Source of the DNA: Proteobacteria bacterium SG_bin9
GTDB lineage: Bacteria; Pseudomonadota; Alphaproteobacteria; Rhizobiales; Xanthobacteraceae
Direction of reading: 5' to 3'
Length of the DNA: 64,000 bases
NCBI GenBank assembly: GCA_002083525.1
Contig: LWDM01000023.1
Span: forward strand, 189,693-253,692
Shown: piece after piece, positions 34,064 to 42,733 of the stretch
Layout of the letters: each line of letters starts with the position of its first letter
Numbering within the stretch: position 1 is the first letter of the stretch
Made by a program: the position numbers and the translations under genes
Notes under the pieces: model-generated
What the model saw: the letters and a program-made list of their open reading frames with translations, nothing else
Database searches by the model: none
What the model was told of the DNA's origin: nothing

Positions 34064-37000
34064 GTGTCGGGTCGACAGAGAATCGACCGTGTCCGTCGCC
34101 AGTACAATCAATGGGTGGCGAACCAGACACTGGAAGACTACGCACTCCGCTTCACCGCCAAGAGTGCGCGGCGCTGGTCGGCGAGCCGCGTCGCAAACAC
34201 CGCTCTCGGCGCCATTTCGTTCCTGGCCCTTGAAGCGATCGGCGGAACAATCACGCTCAATTACGGCTTCACCAATTCGGTTGCGGCCATCGCCGTCGTC
34301 AGCGCCATCATCTTTTTCTGCGGTCTGCCGATCGCCTATTACGCGGCGAAATGCGGCGTCGATATCGACCTGCTGACGCGCGGCGCCGGCTTCGGCTACA
34401 TCGGCTCGACCATCACATCGCTGATCTACGCGTCGTTCACTTTTATCTTCTTCGCGATCGAAGCCGTGATTCTGGCGATGGCTCTGGAGATCTGCTTCGG
34501 CCTGCCCCGCCCGATCGGATATCTCGTCAGCGCGGTCGTTATCATTCCGCTGGTCACCCACGGCATCACGCTCATCAGCCGCTTTCAACTGTGGACGCAG
34601 CCGTTCTGGATTGCGCTTCACATCCTCCCGTTCGTTGCGATCGGCATGAGCGACGGACAGGTGTTTCGCGACTGGACCGGCTATGCAGGCGACCATGGCG
34701 ACAGTAACGGAGCATTCAATCTGCTGCTCTTCGGCGCGGCAGCATCGGTTGTGTTCTCACTGATTGCGCAGATCGGCGAGCAAGTCGACTTCCTGCGCTT
34801 CCTCCCGCGCGACCGCCGTGACGCCAAGTTGAGCTGGTGGTTGGCACTGCTGAGCGCCGGCCCCGGATGGATCATCCCCGGCGCGCTGAAGCTGATGGCT
34901 GGTTCCTTCCTCGCCTACTATGCGCTCAGCCACGGCGTTCCGCCGGAACAGGCCGGTGAGCCGACGCAGATGTATCTCACCGCGTTCAAACAGCTCGTAA
35001 GCGAACCGCATGTCGCGCTGGCACTGACCGGCTCGTTCGTGGTGCTGTCGCAGATCAAGATCAACGTCACAAATGCCTATGCCGGCTCGATCGCTTGGTC
35101 GAACTTCTTCTCGCGGCTGACGCATAGCCATCCCGGCCGCGTCGTTTGGCTCGTCTTTAACGTTATCGTCGCACTGCTGCTGATGGAGATCGGCGTCTAC
35201 AAGGCGCTGGAGCAGACGCTCGGCCTCTATTCCAACATCGCCATCGCCTGGGTCGGTGCGCTTGTTTCCGACCTCGTCGTCAACAAGCCGCTCGGCCTGC
35301 GGCCGCAGACGATGGATTTCAAGCGCGCGCACCTCTACGATATCAATCCAGTCGGCGTCGGCGCGATGATCATTGCAACAATTGCATCGATCGCCGCATT
35401 CTACGGTCTCTTTGGCGCGACCGCGCGAGCGCTGGCGCCGTTCATCGCGCTTGGCACGGCCTTCGCGACGGCGCCTATCATTGCATTCTCGACGCGCGGC
35501 AAATTCTATCTCGCCCGCAAGCCGAAGCGCACCTGGCAGGACTTGCCAGCGATCCAGTGCTGTATCTGCGAGCACTCGTTCGAGCCTGAAGACATGGCCG
35601 GCTGCCCGGCCTACGCCGGACCGATCTGCTCGCTGTGCTGTTCGCTCGATGCCCGCTGCCACGATTTATGTAAACCGCATGCACGCGTGCAAGCGCAGGT
35701 ATCGGAAACGCTCGGCAAGATTCTGCCGCAGCCGGTGTTCGTGGTCGTCAACTCGCAGCTCGGCCGCTATCTCAGCGCCTTCATGGCGTCGTGCGCGCTG
35801 ATCGGCGTCACCCTCGGGCTGATTTATCTGCAAAGCTCGGTCGATACACCGAACGTGACCGCGCTCGGCGACGTGCTGTGGAAGGTGTTCTTTGCACTCG
35901 TCATCATTGTCGGCGTCGTGGTCTGGCTGTTCGTGCTGGCACAGCAAAGCCGCAAAGCCGCCGAAGCGGAAACGGCGCGGCAAACCACGCTGCTAATCCA
36001 GGAAATCGACGCACACCGCAAGACCGATGCTGAGTTGCAGCGCGCCAAGGAAGCCGCCGAATCCGCCAACCTCGCCAAGAGCCGTTACGTGGTCGGCCTG
36101 AGCCACGAGCTGCGCTCGCCGCTCAACGCCATCAGCGGCTATGCGCAACTCCTTGAACAGGACGACGCACTGCAGCCCAAGGCCAAGAACCAGGTCGGTG
36201 TGATGCGGCGGAGTGCCGATCACCTTTCCGGCCTGATCGACGGCATTCTGGATATCTCCAAGATCGAGGCGGGCCGCATCCATCTGTCGCGCGACGAGGT
36301 GCGTTTCAACGAATTCCTCGATCAGCTCGTCAGCATGTTCCGCCTGCAGGCCGCCGCCAAAGGCATCGACTTCATCTTCGATCAGCCGGAATTCCTGCCG
36401 CCGGTGGTCTATGCCGACGAGGCGCGGCTGCGGCAGGTGCTGATCAATCTCCTGTCGAACGCGATCAAGTTCACGCAATCCGGCAGCGTCCGCTTCTGCG
36501 TCGACTACCGCAGCCCCGTCGCGGAATTTCGCATCATCGATACCGGCCCAGGCATCGCGCCGGACGATCTCGAGCGCATCTTTGCACCGTTCGAGCGCGG
36601 TTCGCTCGGCGCGGCACAGCCGCAGACCGGCACCGGTCTCGGCCTCACCATCTGCCGCCTGCTGGCTGGCGTGATGGGCGGCAACATCACGGTCACGAGC
36701 CGGGTCGGTTCAGGCAGCACCTTCCAGGTGAAGCTCCTGCTGTCGGAGGTCATCAATCCAACACCTAAGACGTTGATTGGCGGTCCGATCACCGGTTATG
36801 ACGGGCCGCGTCTGACGGTTCTGATCAGTGACGACGATCCCGTGCAGCGGGAAATGCTGCGCGAAGTGCTCGACCCGCTCGGCTTCATCGTTCTGACTGC
36901 CGCCAACGGTCCCGATTGCCTTCGCCTTGCCGAGCACAGCCGTCCCGACTTGTTCCTGCTCGATATCACCATGCCAGGCATGGACGGCTGGACCGTTGCG

Positions 37001-37435
37001 GAGTCACTTCGTGCGAACGGCCACACTGACGCGCGCATCATGATGACATCGGCAAGCGCGCTCGAAGCCCATGGCGCGACACTCGCGCGGACCTTCCACG
37101 ACGCCTACCTGATGAAGCCGATCGATATCCATCGGATGATGGAAACGATCAGCCAATTGCTCCAGATCAACTGGACGCACAATGGGGATGATTCTCCCGC
37201 GCCGGTGCTAAAGCCGTGGTCCGAGATCACTAAGCCGCCGCATCATCACGTTGCCGAACTGATCGATCTCGCGCGCATCGGCCATGTGCGCGCCATCCAG
37301 ATCAAGCTCGACCGGATTTCGAAGGAGCACCCGGACTGTGCAGAGTTCATCAGCCGCATGCATGACATCGTCAACCGCTTCGACCTCCCGCAACTCACCG
37401 CCACCCTACAGTCGTTCTATGACTACGAGCCCTGA
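34064..37435 (+). CDS. NCS1-permease / histidine kinase / receiver hybrid sensor
   Basis: A 1123-residue protein. The GTG at 34064 is chosen over that at 34046 because AAGGAG lies six bases before it. Residues about 45-480 form a 12-helix permease of the nucleobase-cation-symporter-1 (purine/cytosine/allantoin) type, with ALGAISFLALEAIGGTITLN and LLTRGAGFGYIGSTITSLIY. Residues 499-539 hold nine cysteines and several histidines. Two more helices (about 568-590 and 608-628) and a coiled coil lead to HisKA (SHELRSP, His681), then the ATPase domain (NLLSNAIKFT, TGTGLGLTICR). A receiver domain follows (DDDP; phosphorylation Asp967 in FLLDITMPG), and the C-terminal 90 residues are helical. It is divergent from urt-fmd and overlaps a response regulator gene by 17 bp. 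Inference: it senses an imported or bound nitrogen compound. Confidence 0.9.
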   Translation: MSGRQRIDRVRRQYNQWVANQTLEDYALRFTAKSARRWSASRVANTALGAISFLALEAIGGTITLNYGFTNSVAAIAVVSAIIFFCGLPIAYYAAKCGVDIDLLTRGAGFGYIGSTITSLIYASFTFIFFAIEAVILAMALEICFGLPRPIGYLVSAVVIIPLVTHGITLISRFQLWTQPFWIALHILPFVAIGMSDGQVFRDWTGYAGDHGDSNGAFNLLLFGAAASVVFSLIAQIGEQVDFLRFLPRDRRDAKLSWWLALLSAGPGWIIPGALKLMAGSFLAYYALSHGVPPEQAGEPTQMYLTAFKQLVSEPHVALALTGSFVVLSQIKINVTNAYAGSIAWSNFFSRLTHSHPGRVVWLVFNVIVALLLMEIGVYKALEQTLGLYSNIAIAWVGALVSDLVVNKPLGLRPQTMDFKRAHLYDINPVGVGAMIIATIASIAAFYGLFGATARALAPFIALGTAFATAPIIAFSTRGKFYLARKPKRTWQDLPAIQCCICEHSFEPEDMAGCPAYAGPICSLCCSLDARCHDLCKPHARVQAQVSETLGKILPQPVFVVVNSQLGRYLSAFMASCALIGVTLGLIYLQSSVDTPNVTALGDVLWKVFFALVIIVGVVVWLFVLAQQSRKAAEAETARQTTLLIQEIDAHRKTDAELQRAKEAAESANLAKSRYVVGLSHELRSPLNAISGYAQLLEQDDALQPKAKNQVGVMRRSADHLSGLIDGILDISKIEAGRIHLSRDEVRFNEFLDQLVSMFRLQAAAKGIDFIFDQPEFLPPVVYADEARLRQVLINLLSNAIKFTQSGSVRFCVDYRSPVAEFRIIDTGPGIAPDDLERIFAPFERGSLGAAQPQTGTGLGLTICRLLAGVMGGNITVTSRVGSGSTFQVKLLLSEVINPTPKTLIGGPITGYDGPRLTVLISDDDPVQREMLREVLDPLGFIVLTAANGPDCLRLAEHSRPDLFLLDITMPGMDGWTVAESLRANGHTDARIMMTSASALEAHGATLARTFHDAYLMKPIDIHRMMETISQLLQINWTHNGDDSPAPVLKPWSEITKPPHHHVAELIDLARIGHVRAIQIKLDRISKEHPDCAEFISRMHDIVNRFDLPQLTATLQSFYDYEP

Positions 37436-38342
37436 CACCGGACGGCGCGACATTGCGCTGGTCGTCGACGATTCGCCGGAAACGCTGCGGCTTCTGACCG
37501 ACGCGCTCGACGATGCCAACATGACGGTGATGGTGGCACTCGACGGCGAGTCGGCGATCCGCATCGTCGCGCAGATCACACCAGACGTGATCCTGCTGGA
37601 CGCTGTGATGTCGGGCCTCGACGGCTTCGAGACCTGCCGCCGGTTGAAGCAGGATCCGGCGCTGGCGCAGGTGCCGATCATCTTCATGACCGGACTTGCC
37701 GAGACCGAGCACATCGTGCGCGGCCTGGAGGCGGGCGGCGTCGACTACGTCACCAAACCGATCGTGGTTCAGGAGATGCTGGCGCGCATCCGTGTGCATC
37801 TCACCAACGCACGCATGACCCAGAGCGCTCGCACTGCGCTCGATGCAGCTGGCCGCTTTCTGTTCGCCGTCGATCGCGAAGGTCAGATCGCCTGGGCCAC
37901 GCCGCAAGCGCGCAACCTGCTCGCTGACGCCGGCGCGCTAGCGGTCGCCTGGCCGCACCGCAACGATTTGACGGCGTGGCTCGCCGGCGTCCCGCTCGAT
38001 GCTCCGTCCCAAGGCACGTTCCGCATGCGCACGCCGACCGAGGAACTGCACGTCCAGTACATCAGCCGCTCGGGCCCGAACGAATTCCTGCTGCGCATCC
38101 AGTCCACCGATCCGGGGGCGAAGGTCGATCTCGGTCCCGAACTGGGTCTGACCACACGCGAGGCCGAAGTGCTGAGCTGGCTCAGCAAGGGCAAGACCAA
38201 CCGCGATATCGCACAGATTCTGGGCCTCAGTCCGCGCACCATCGACAAGCATCTGGAGCAGATTTACGCCAAGCTCGGCGTCGAGAACCGCGTCGCGGCA
38301 ACCGCCGTCGCTATACAGAAGCTCGGCATGAAGAACGGCTAG
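37419..38342 (+). CDS. LuxR-family response regulator
   Basis: A 307-residue regulator started at the ATG at 37419, inside the last 17 bp of the kinase gene, so translation is coupled. Receiver domain (about 10-130): ALVVDDSPE, the phosphorylation Asp in VILLDAVMSGLDGFE (Ser replaces the usual Pro), and the Lys in DYVTKPIVVQEML. A central PAS-like part contains RFLFAVDREGQIAWATPQAR. The C-terminal LuxR helix-turn-helix is LTTREAEVLSWLSKGKTNRD through SPRTIDKHLEQIYAKLG. It is almost certainly the output partner of the permease-kinase, and the palindrome cluster upstream of urtA is its best candidate target. Confidence 0.92.
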   Translation: MTTSPDTGRRDIALVVDDSPETLRLLTDALDDANMTVMVALDGESAIRIVAQITPDVILLDAVMSGLDGFETCRRLKQDPALAQVPIIFMTGLAETEHIVRGLEAGGVDYVTKPIVVQEMLARIRVHLTNARMTQSARTALDAAGRFLFAVDREGQIAWATPQARNLLADAGALAVAWPHRNDLTAWLAGVPLDAPSQGTFRMRTPTEELHVQYISRSGPNEFLLRIQSTDPGAKVDLGPELGLTTREAEVLSWLSKGKTNRDIAQILGLSPRTIDKHLEQIYAKLGVENRVAATAVAIQKLGMKNG

Positions 38343-38356
38343 TCTCGCCTATGACG

Positions 38357-38395
38357 CCCGACAAACTATCCGGCAAGCTCGCCGGGATGTTCGGG
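38357..38395. terminator. hairpin between convergent regulator genes
   Basis: CCGGC-AAGCTC-GCCGG (38370-38385) is nested in a weaker outer pairing (CCCGA / TCGGG). It lies in the 54-bp gap between two convergent regulator genes and could serve either. There is no strong T-run. Confidence 0.35.
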
Positions 38396-38396
38396 C

Positions 38397-39002
38397 TTAC
38401 GGCGTCAATCGCAGCGTCTCTGCCATACGGACAAGGTCAACGAACGTGCGTGCGCCCATCTTGCGCATCGCGGCGCCACGATGAATCTTCACCGTGATCT
38501 CGCTGAGGTTGAGATCTCCGGCGACCTGCTTGTTCATTTTCCCGGTAGTCACGAGCGCCATCACCTGGCGCTCTCGCGGCGATAGCGTTTCGAAGCGCGC
38601 GCGCAGCTCGCTCTCGTCCTTCTCCAATGAACGGCGGGTCTCATCATTGGCAATGGCCGTCGTCACCGCATCAAGCATTTCCTGGTCGCGAAACGGCTTT
38701 GCCAGAAAATCAACGGCGCCGGCCTTCATCGCGCGCACGCTCATGGGAATGTCGCCGTGGCCGGTCATCATCACGACGGGAATGCGCGTGCCGCGGTCGA
38801 CCAACTGCTGCTGGAAGTCGAGCCCCGATTGACCGGGTAACCGTACGTCGAGAACAAGGCAGCAGGGTCCCTGCCCGAGATCGGCGGTCAGAAAATCCTT
38901 GGTGGTGCCATAGAGACGCGTTGTGAGCCCGACAGAGCGGAAGAGGCTGTCGAGGGAGAGCCGGATCGATTCGTCGTCGTCAACGATGTGCACCGTACCC
39001 AT
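38397..39002 (-). CDS. FixJ-family response regulator
   Basis: A 201-residue two-domain regulator. The receiver domain has VHIVDDDESIRLSLDSLFRS, the phosphorylation Asp in CLVLDVRLPGQSGLDFQ, TGHGDIPMSVRAMKAGAVDF and LAKPFRDQEML. The LuxR-type DNA-binding domain is LSPRERQVMALVTTGKMNKQ followed by LSEITVKIHRGAAMRKMGAR. This FixJ/TtrR/NodW type normally pairs with PAS-containing kinases. The kinase at 39639 is the nearest candidate, though it has its own receiver beside it. It is divergent from that receiver gene across 193 bp. Confidence 0.93.
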   Translation of the reverse strand: MGTVHIVDDDESIRLSLDSLFRSVGLTTRLYGTTKDFLTADLGQGPCCLVLDVRLPGQSGLDFQQQLVDRGTRIPVVMMTGHGDIPMSVRAMKAGAVDFLAKPFRDQEMLDAVTTAIANDETRRSLEKDESELRARFETLSPRERQVMALVTTGKMNKQVAGDLNLSEITVKIHRGAAMRKMGARTFVDLVRMAETLRLTP

Positions 39003-39195
39003 GGCATAAACACAGCAAATGACCGCTGAAAAATCAACCGTTTGGCCACGCCAGCCAGATCAGTTGCGCGCGATAGCCCATCCGCGGAAGCGATCGGCCA
39101 ATGAATGGCTCAGACATTAGTCCCGCCAAGTACACGACTTCACTAGCACTTGGGTATGATTTTAATGGCAAGCCATTTGTGAGCATTTGTAACGA

Positions 39196-39615
39196 ATGGG
39201 GAGCGACCTCGGAACCGCGCACGAAAGCGCAAAAGGCAGACAATTGAGATTGTTAAGGGTTGCCATTATCGACGACGACACATCGCTGCGCGTGGCGTTG
39301 GCCGGGTTGCTGCGATCTCACGGCCATCATGTCTTCGAGCATGCATCGGCGGAGACTTTTCTGAATAGCAGCGATGTGGGCCGAATCGACTGCATCGTGT
39401 CCGACATCCACATGCCCGACATGAACGGGATCGAACTAAAGCAGCGGCTCAACCTGGCCGGGGATCATACGCCGGTCGTTCTGATGACCGGACGGACCTA
39501 CCCGGGCCTCGAGGCCCAGGTGACTGCGGCCGGCGCCTATGGTCCACTCGCCAAGCCGTTCGAGGCCACGGCGCTGCTGAACGCGATTGCGGCTTCGATC
39601 CGCATGGCCGACTGA
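39196..39615 (+). CDS. stand-alone receiver-domain response regulator
   Basis: Up to 139 residues. A TTG at 39244 would give a more usual 123-residue protein starting directly before LRVAIIDDD. It has only a receiver domain: IIDDDTSLRVALAGLLRS, phosphorylation Asp in DCIVSDIHMPDMNGIE, VLMTGRTYPG, and Lys in LAKPFEATALLNAI. With no output domain, it is probably a phosphate shuttle or acts by protein contact. It is followed 23 bp later by the sensor kinase gene, making a two-gene operon. Confidence 0.88.
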   Translation: MGSDLGTAHESAKGRQLRLLRVAIIDDDTSLRVALAGLLRSHGHHVFEHASAETFLNSSDVGRIDCIVSDIHMPDMNGIELKQRLNLAGDHTPVVLMTGRTYPGLEAQVTAAGAYGPLAKPFEATALLNAIAASIRMAD

Positions 39616-39638
39616 GCAGTCGGTTGCGGACAGGCCGC

Positions 39639-41219
39639 ATGACGAGGGAGATATTGGCCAGCCAGGAGCTTGCGCGACGAACGCATATCCAGCGCGCGGC
39701 GTGGATGGCTGCAGCCGCGCTGCTCGCGCTTGGGATCTTCATCGTTGATGCATTCAGCCCGTTTGGCGTTGCAATCGCGGTTCTTTATGTCGTCGTTCTA
39801 CTGGTCGCGAACCAGTTCGCGAGCCGAAACGGGCTGATTCTGATAGGGACCGGCTGCTTCATTCTGACCGTGATCGGCTTCTTGTTTGGCCACGGGAATG
39901 AACCGGTCAGCGAGGCCACGTTCCGCTTCCTGATCAGTCTCTCAGCGATCATCATCGCGACAGCCTTGCTGTTGCGCGGACGAAACGTGATTGCGGCGCT
40001 GGAAGAGAGCGAAGCGCGCTACCGCATGTTTCTGAACATCTCCGCCGTATCATTCTGGCGGCTCGACGTTCACGAGTTAAATCAAATCCTGGCGAATCTA
40101 CGCGCGGCGGGTGTGCGGGATCTCAGGCGTCACGCGGAAGACGATCCCGAATTCGTTTCCGACGCAATGAAGGCCGTCAGGATCGCCGACGTCAATCACC
40201 GGGGGGTCGAGCGTATCGGGGCACGCACCCGCGACGAACTGATCGGTCAGTCGGTGAGATATGGATGGCCGAAAAGCACGCACGATGTTTTTCTCCGCGG
40301 CGTCGAAGCGATATTCAACGGCGAGACCAGCTTTCAGGCCGAAACGCGCGTGCGGACGATGCAGGGCAATGAGCTCGACACGCTCTTCTGCATGTCGAGT
40401 CCGCCCGAAATTCTCGACCGCGGCACGATCCTGGTGGCACACATCGACATCACCGAGCAGATCGAGGCGCGCAAAGCGCTGGCAGGCATGCAAGCGGACC
40501 TCGCGCATGCCGCGCGCCTATCGATGCTGGGCGAGTTGACGGCCTCCATCGCTCACGAAGTCAACCAACCGCTGGCGGCGATGGCGACCAATGGCGAAGC
40601 CGGCCTGCGCTGGCTCGAACGCGCGCAGCCGCATATCGAGGAGGCACGCACCGCCCTCGCCCGGATTATCGCCGACGCTCGACGCGCGGCTGACGTCATC
40701 GTCCGCATCCGCGGCATCGCCAGCAAGGCGCCGCCTGCGAAAGCCGAACAGGCCGTCAATCCGGTAATCGACGAGACCCTGCAATTCGTTCAGCACGAGC
40801 TGCAAACACACGGCGTCGAGGTTCGCCTCGATCTGGCGGCTGATCTGCCGAATGTGCTGATGGACCGGGTTCAGATTCAGCAGGTGCTGTCCAACCTGAT
40901 CGTCAACGCGGTGCAGGCGATGAGCGAACACGGGTTCAGTCCGCCGTGTATCACCATTAGCTCGCATGCCGACGCAGATGGTCTCGTCCGCGTTGTGGTG
41001 GCCGACAACGGCCCCGGCATCGACGCTGACGATCGAGAACGGTTGTTCGACAGCTTCTTCACGACCAAGCCGGGGGGCATGGGTCTCGGCCTGCCCATCA
41101 GCCGCTCCATTGTCGAAGCCCACGGCGGCACGATAGCGATTGACGAGCAATCCGGCGGCGGCGCGCGCTTCACCGTTAAACTTCCATCCACCTCTCGCAC
41201 CACAACGGCAGCCGGCTGA
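39639..41219 (+). CDS. FixL-like PAS-domain sensor histidine kinase
   Basis: About 526 residues from the ATG at 39639 (a TTG 15 bp upstream adds five). Three or four N-terminal membrane helices (WMAAAALLALGIFIVDAF, AVLYVVVLLVANQF, GTGCFILTVIGFLFG, ISLSAIIIATALLL) are followed by a PAS domain, AARLSMLGELTASIAHEVNQ with the phosphorylated His in AHEVNQPLAAM, and the ATPase motifs LSNLIVNAVQAM, VADNGPGID and GGMGLGLPISRSIV. This is the FixL/DctB-type HWE-free class. Its receiver partner is encoded just upstream, and the divergent FixJ-like regulator is the likely DNA-binding output. The signal is unknown. Confidence 0.9.
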   Translation: MTREILASQELARRTHIQRAAWMAAAALLALGIFIVDAFSPFGVAIAVLYVVVLLVANQFASRNGLILIGTGCFILTVIGFLFGHGNEPVSEATFRFLISLSAIIIATALLLRGRNVIAALEESEARYRMFLNISAVSFWRLDVHELNQILANLRAAGVRDLRRHAEDDPEFVSDAMKAVRIADVNHRGVERIGARTRDELIGQSVRYGWPKSTHDVFLRGVEAIFNGETSFQAETRVRTMQGNELDTLFCMSSPPEILDRGTILVAHIDITEQIEARKALAGMQADLAHAARLSMLGELTASIAHEVNQPLAAMATNGEAGLRWLERAQPHIEEARTALARIIADARRAADVIVRIRGIASKAPPAKAEQAVNPVIDETLQFVQHELQTHGVEVRLDLAADLPNVLMDRVQIQQVLSNLIVNAVQAMSEHGFSPPCITISSHADADGLVRVVVADNGPGIDADDRERLFDSFFTTKPGGMGLGLPISRSIVEAHGGTIAIDEQSGGGARFTVKLPSTSRTTTAAG

Positions 41220-41271
41220 CCGGTTTGCACCACGTCAATTGTGCTGCGGTGAAGACTGAATGCCGGTGGCC

Positions 41272-41297
41272 AGGCCGGGGTTGATTTGCTCCGGCCT
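41272..41297. terminator. hairpin between convergent genes
   Basis: AGGCCGG and CCGGCCT form a perfect 7-bp stem around a 12-base T-rich loop. It lies 53 bp after the kinase stop and 19 bp from the HlyD stop, as a bidirectional terminator would. Confidence 0.4.
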
Positions 41298-41315
41298 CGA
41301 TGTGGCCTGCGCCTG

Positions 41316-42518
41316 CTACCCCGGAACCGACTGCGCCGGCTCATAGCCGGTCGTGACCGTCGGAATGCAGTCAGGACGCGGCGTCGGGCCGTTGTAAACA
41401 ACGGACAGACTGGCACGGGTCCGGTCAAGCCATGTCGAACGATCCGCCGTGGAACTGTCGCGGATCGTGACCGTTGCCGTCATGCCCGACACAAGCGGTA
41501 CGCCGGGCGGCACCTCGTCGATTGCGATGCGAACCGGAACGCGCTGCGCCAGCCGCACCCAGGTGTAGACAGGATCGACGTTCGGGAGCCCTTGCGTGCC
41601 GGCAGCTGCGTTGGAGACGCTGAGGCCGCGGGTGATCGTTTTCACGTGCCCCACGATCGGCGCTGAATAGCCGATCAGCTTCGCTTCGACGCGCGTTCCC
41701 GTACAAACGCGTGCCATCTTGGTCTCTTCGAAGTACCCGTCGATCCAGAAGCTGTCGGTGTCGATGATGGAAACATTTGCGGCGCCCTGACGAGCGTAGT
41801 CGCCGGCCCGCAGCAGCAGGTTGGTGACATAACCGTTCACCGGACTGCGGATTTCAGTTCGCTTGAGGTTGATCTCCGCCTGGGCGACCTGATGCCGGGC
41901 CACTTCGAATGCAGCTTCTGCCTGAATCGCGTTGCCGGCATAGACCTGCTGCTGTTCCGGTGTGGTCGCCAGACTCGACAACTGAAGCCGCCGCTCCAGC
42001 TGCCGTTCCTTCACCTGCAGATCGGCTGCCCGCTGTTGCAAATTCGACCGGCTGGTGCGCAAGGCGATGTCGAAGTCAAACGGATCGATAACGTACAGAA
42101 CATCTCCCTTGTGCACGAACTGGTTGTCGGCAACACGCAGCTCCTTGATCCGGCCTGACACCTCGGGAGCTACGCTTGCGACTTGAACGCGCACACGCCC
42201 ATCGCGAGTCCACGGGGCGGTCAGATAGTGATCCCAGGCGAGCAGCGAAATCAGCAGCGCCGACAGTGCAATGACCACTGTCGCCAGCGCTCTCGCCGAT
42301 GCTAGCAGCACCGCGCGCGGGAAAGGCCGTTTCCGGGACGAAAGATCTTCTGGTGAAGAAGCGGCTTGATCGCCGTCTTGAGCAGCCGGCGCAACGAGAT
42401 CCTCGATCTCAGATTGGATAGACCTAGCATCGGCTTGCGCCGACTGTGGATTCGAAGATTCTGTCGCCGGACCCGGTGCAACCTGGCGAGCCGATTCATC
42501 CCTGAGAGGCGTTTCCAT
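41316..42518 (-). CDS. HlyD/AaeA-type membrane fusion protein
   Basis: A 400-residue periplasmic adaptor. An unusually long Ser/Ala/Asp-rich cytoplasmic tail (about 75 residues) precedes the membrane helix (ARALATVVIALSALLISLLA). The barrel-sandwich halves are VASVAPEVSGRIKELRVADN and IRSPVNGYVTNLLLRAGDYA, with a coiled-coil hairpin between. A beta-barrel with GYFEETKMARVCTGTRVEAK follows. It links an inner-membrane pump to an outer-membrane channel; no TolC-like gene is in the window. Last gene of the FUSC-DUF1656-HlyD operon, as in the AaeXAB aromatic-acid exporter. Confidence 0.9.
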   Translation of the reverse strand: METPLRDESARQVAPGPATESSNPQSAQADARSIQSEIEDLVAPAAQDGDQAASSPEDLSSRKRPFPRAVLLASARALATVVIALSALLISLLAWDHYLTAPWTRDGRVRVQVASVAPEVSGRIKELRVADNQFVHKGDVLYVIDPFDFDIALRTSRSNLQQRAADLQVKERQLERRLQLSSLATTPEQQQVYAGNAIQAEAAFEVARHQVAQAEINLKRTEIRSPVNGYVTNLLLRAGDYARQGAANVSIIDTDSFWIDGYFEETKMARVCTGTRVEAKLIGYSAPIVGHVKTITRGLSVSNAAAGTQGLPNVDPVYTWVRLAQRVPVRIAIDEVPPGVPLVSGMTATVTIRDSSTADRSTWLDRTRASLSVVYNGPTPRPDCIPTVTTGYEPAQSVPG

Positions 42519-42529
42519 GACAAGCTCCG

Positions 42530-42733
42530 TTAAGCGAGAAGAACGAGCGTGCCGACCACTGCCACGTAGAGGCTGAGTTCGGCGATCGACGTATGGCTGA
42601 ACATGTTTGCGAAACCGATGACGTGAAGGATCGGCCGGAGGATCAGAATGATGGCAAGCGCCGCCACCACGTAGGCCACGAACGGAGCGAATAGAACTCC
42701 GCCGATCGCGAGTTCATAATAATGATGCGTCAT
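42530..42733 (-). CDS. DUF1656 (AaeX-like) small membrane protein
   Basis: A 67-residue protein with two membrane helices (GVLFAPFVAYVVAALAIILI and ELSLYVAVVGTLVLLA) and the DUF1656 opening YYELAIGG. It is a conserved companion of FUSC-type exporters. It overlaps the FUSC gene by four bases and ends 11 bp before hlyD. Confidence 0.9.
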   Translation of the reverse strand: MTHHYYELAIGGVLFAPFVAYVVAALAIILILRPILHVIGFANMFSHTSIAELSLYVAVVGTLVLLA

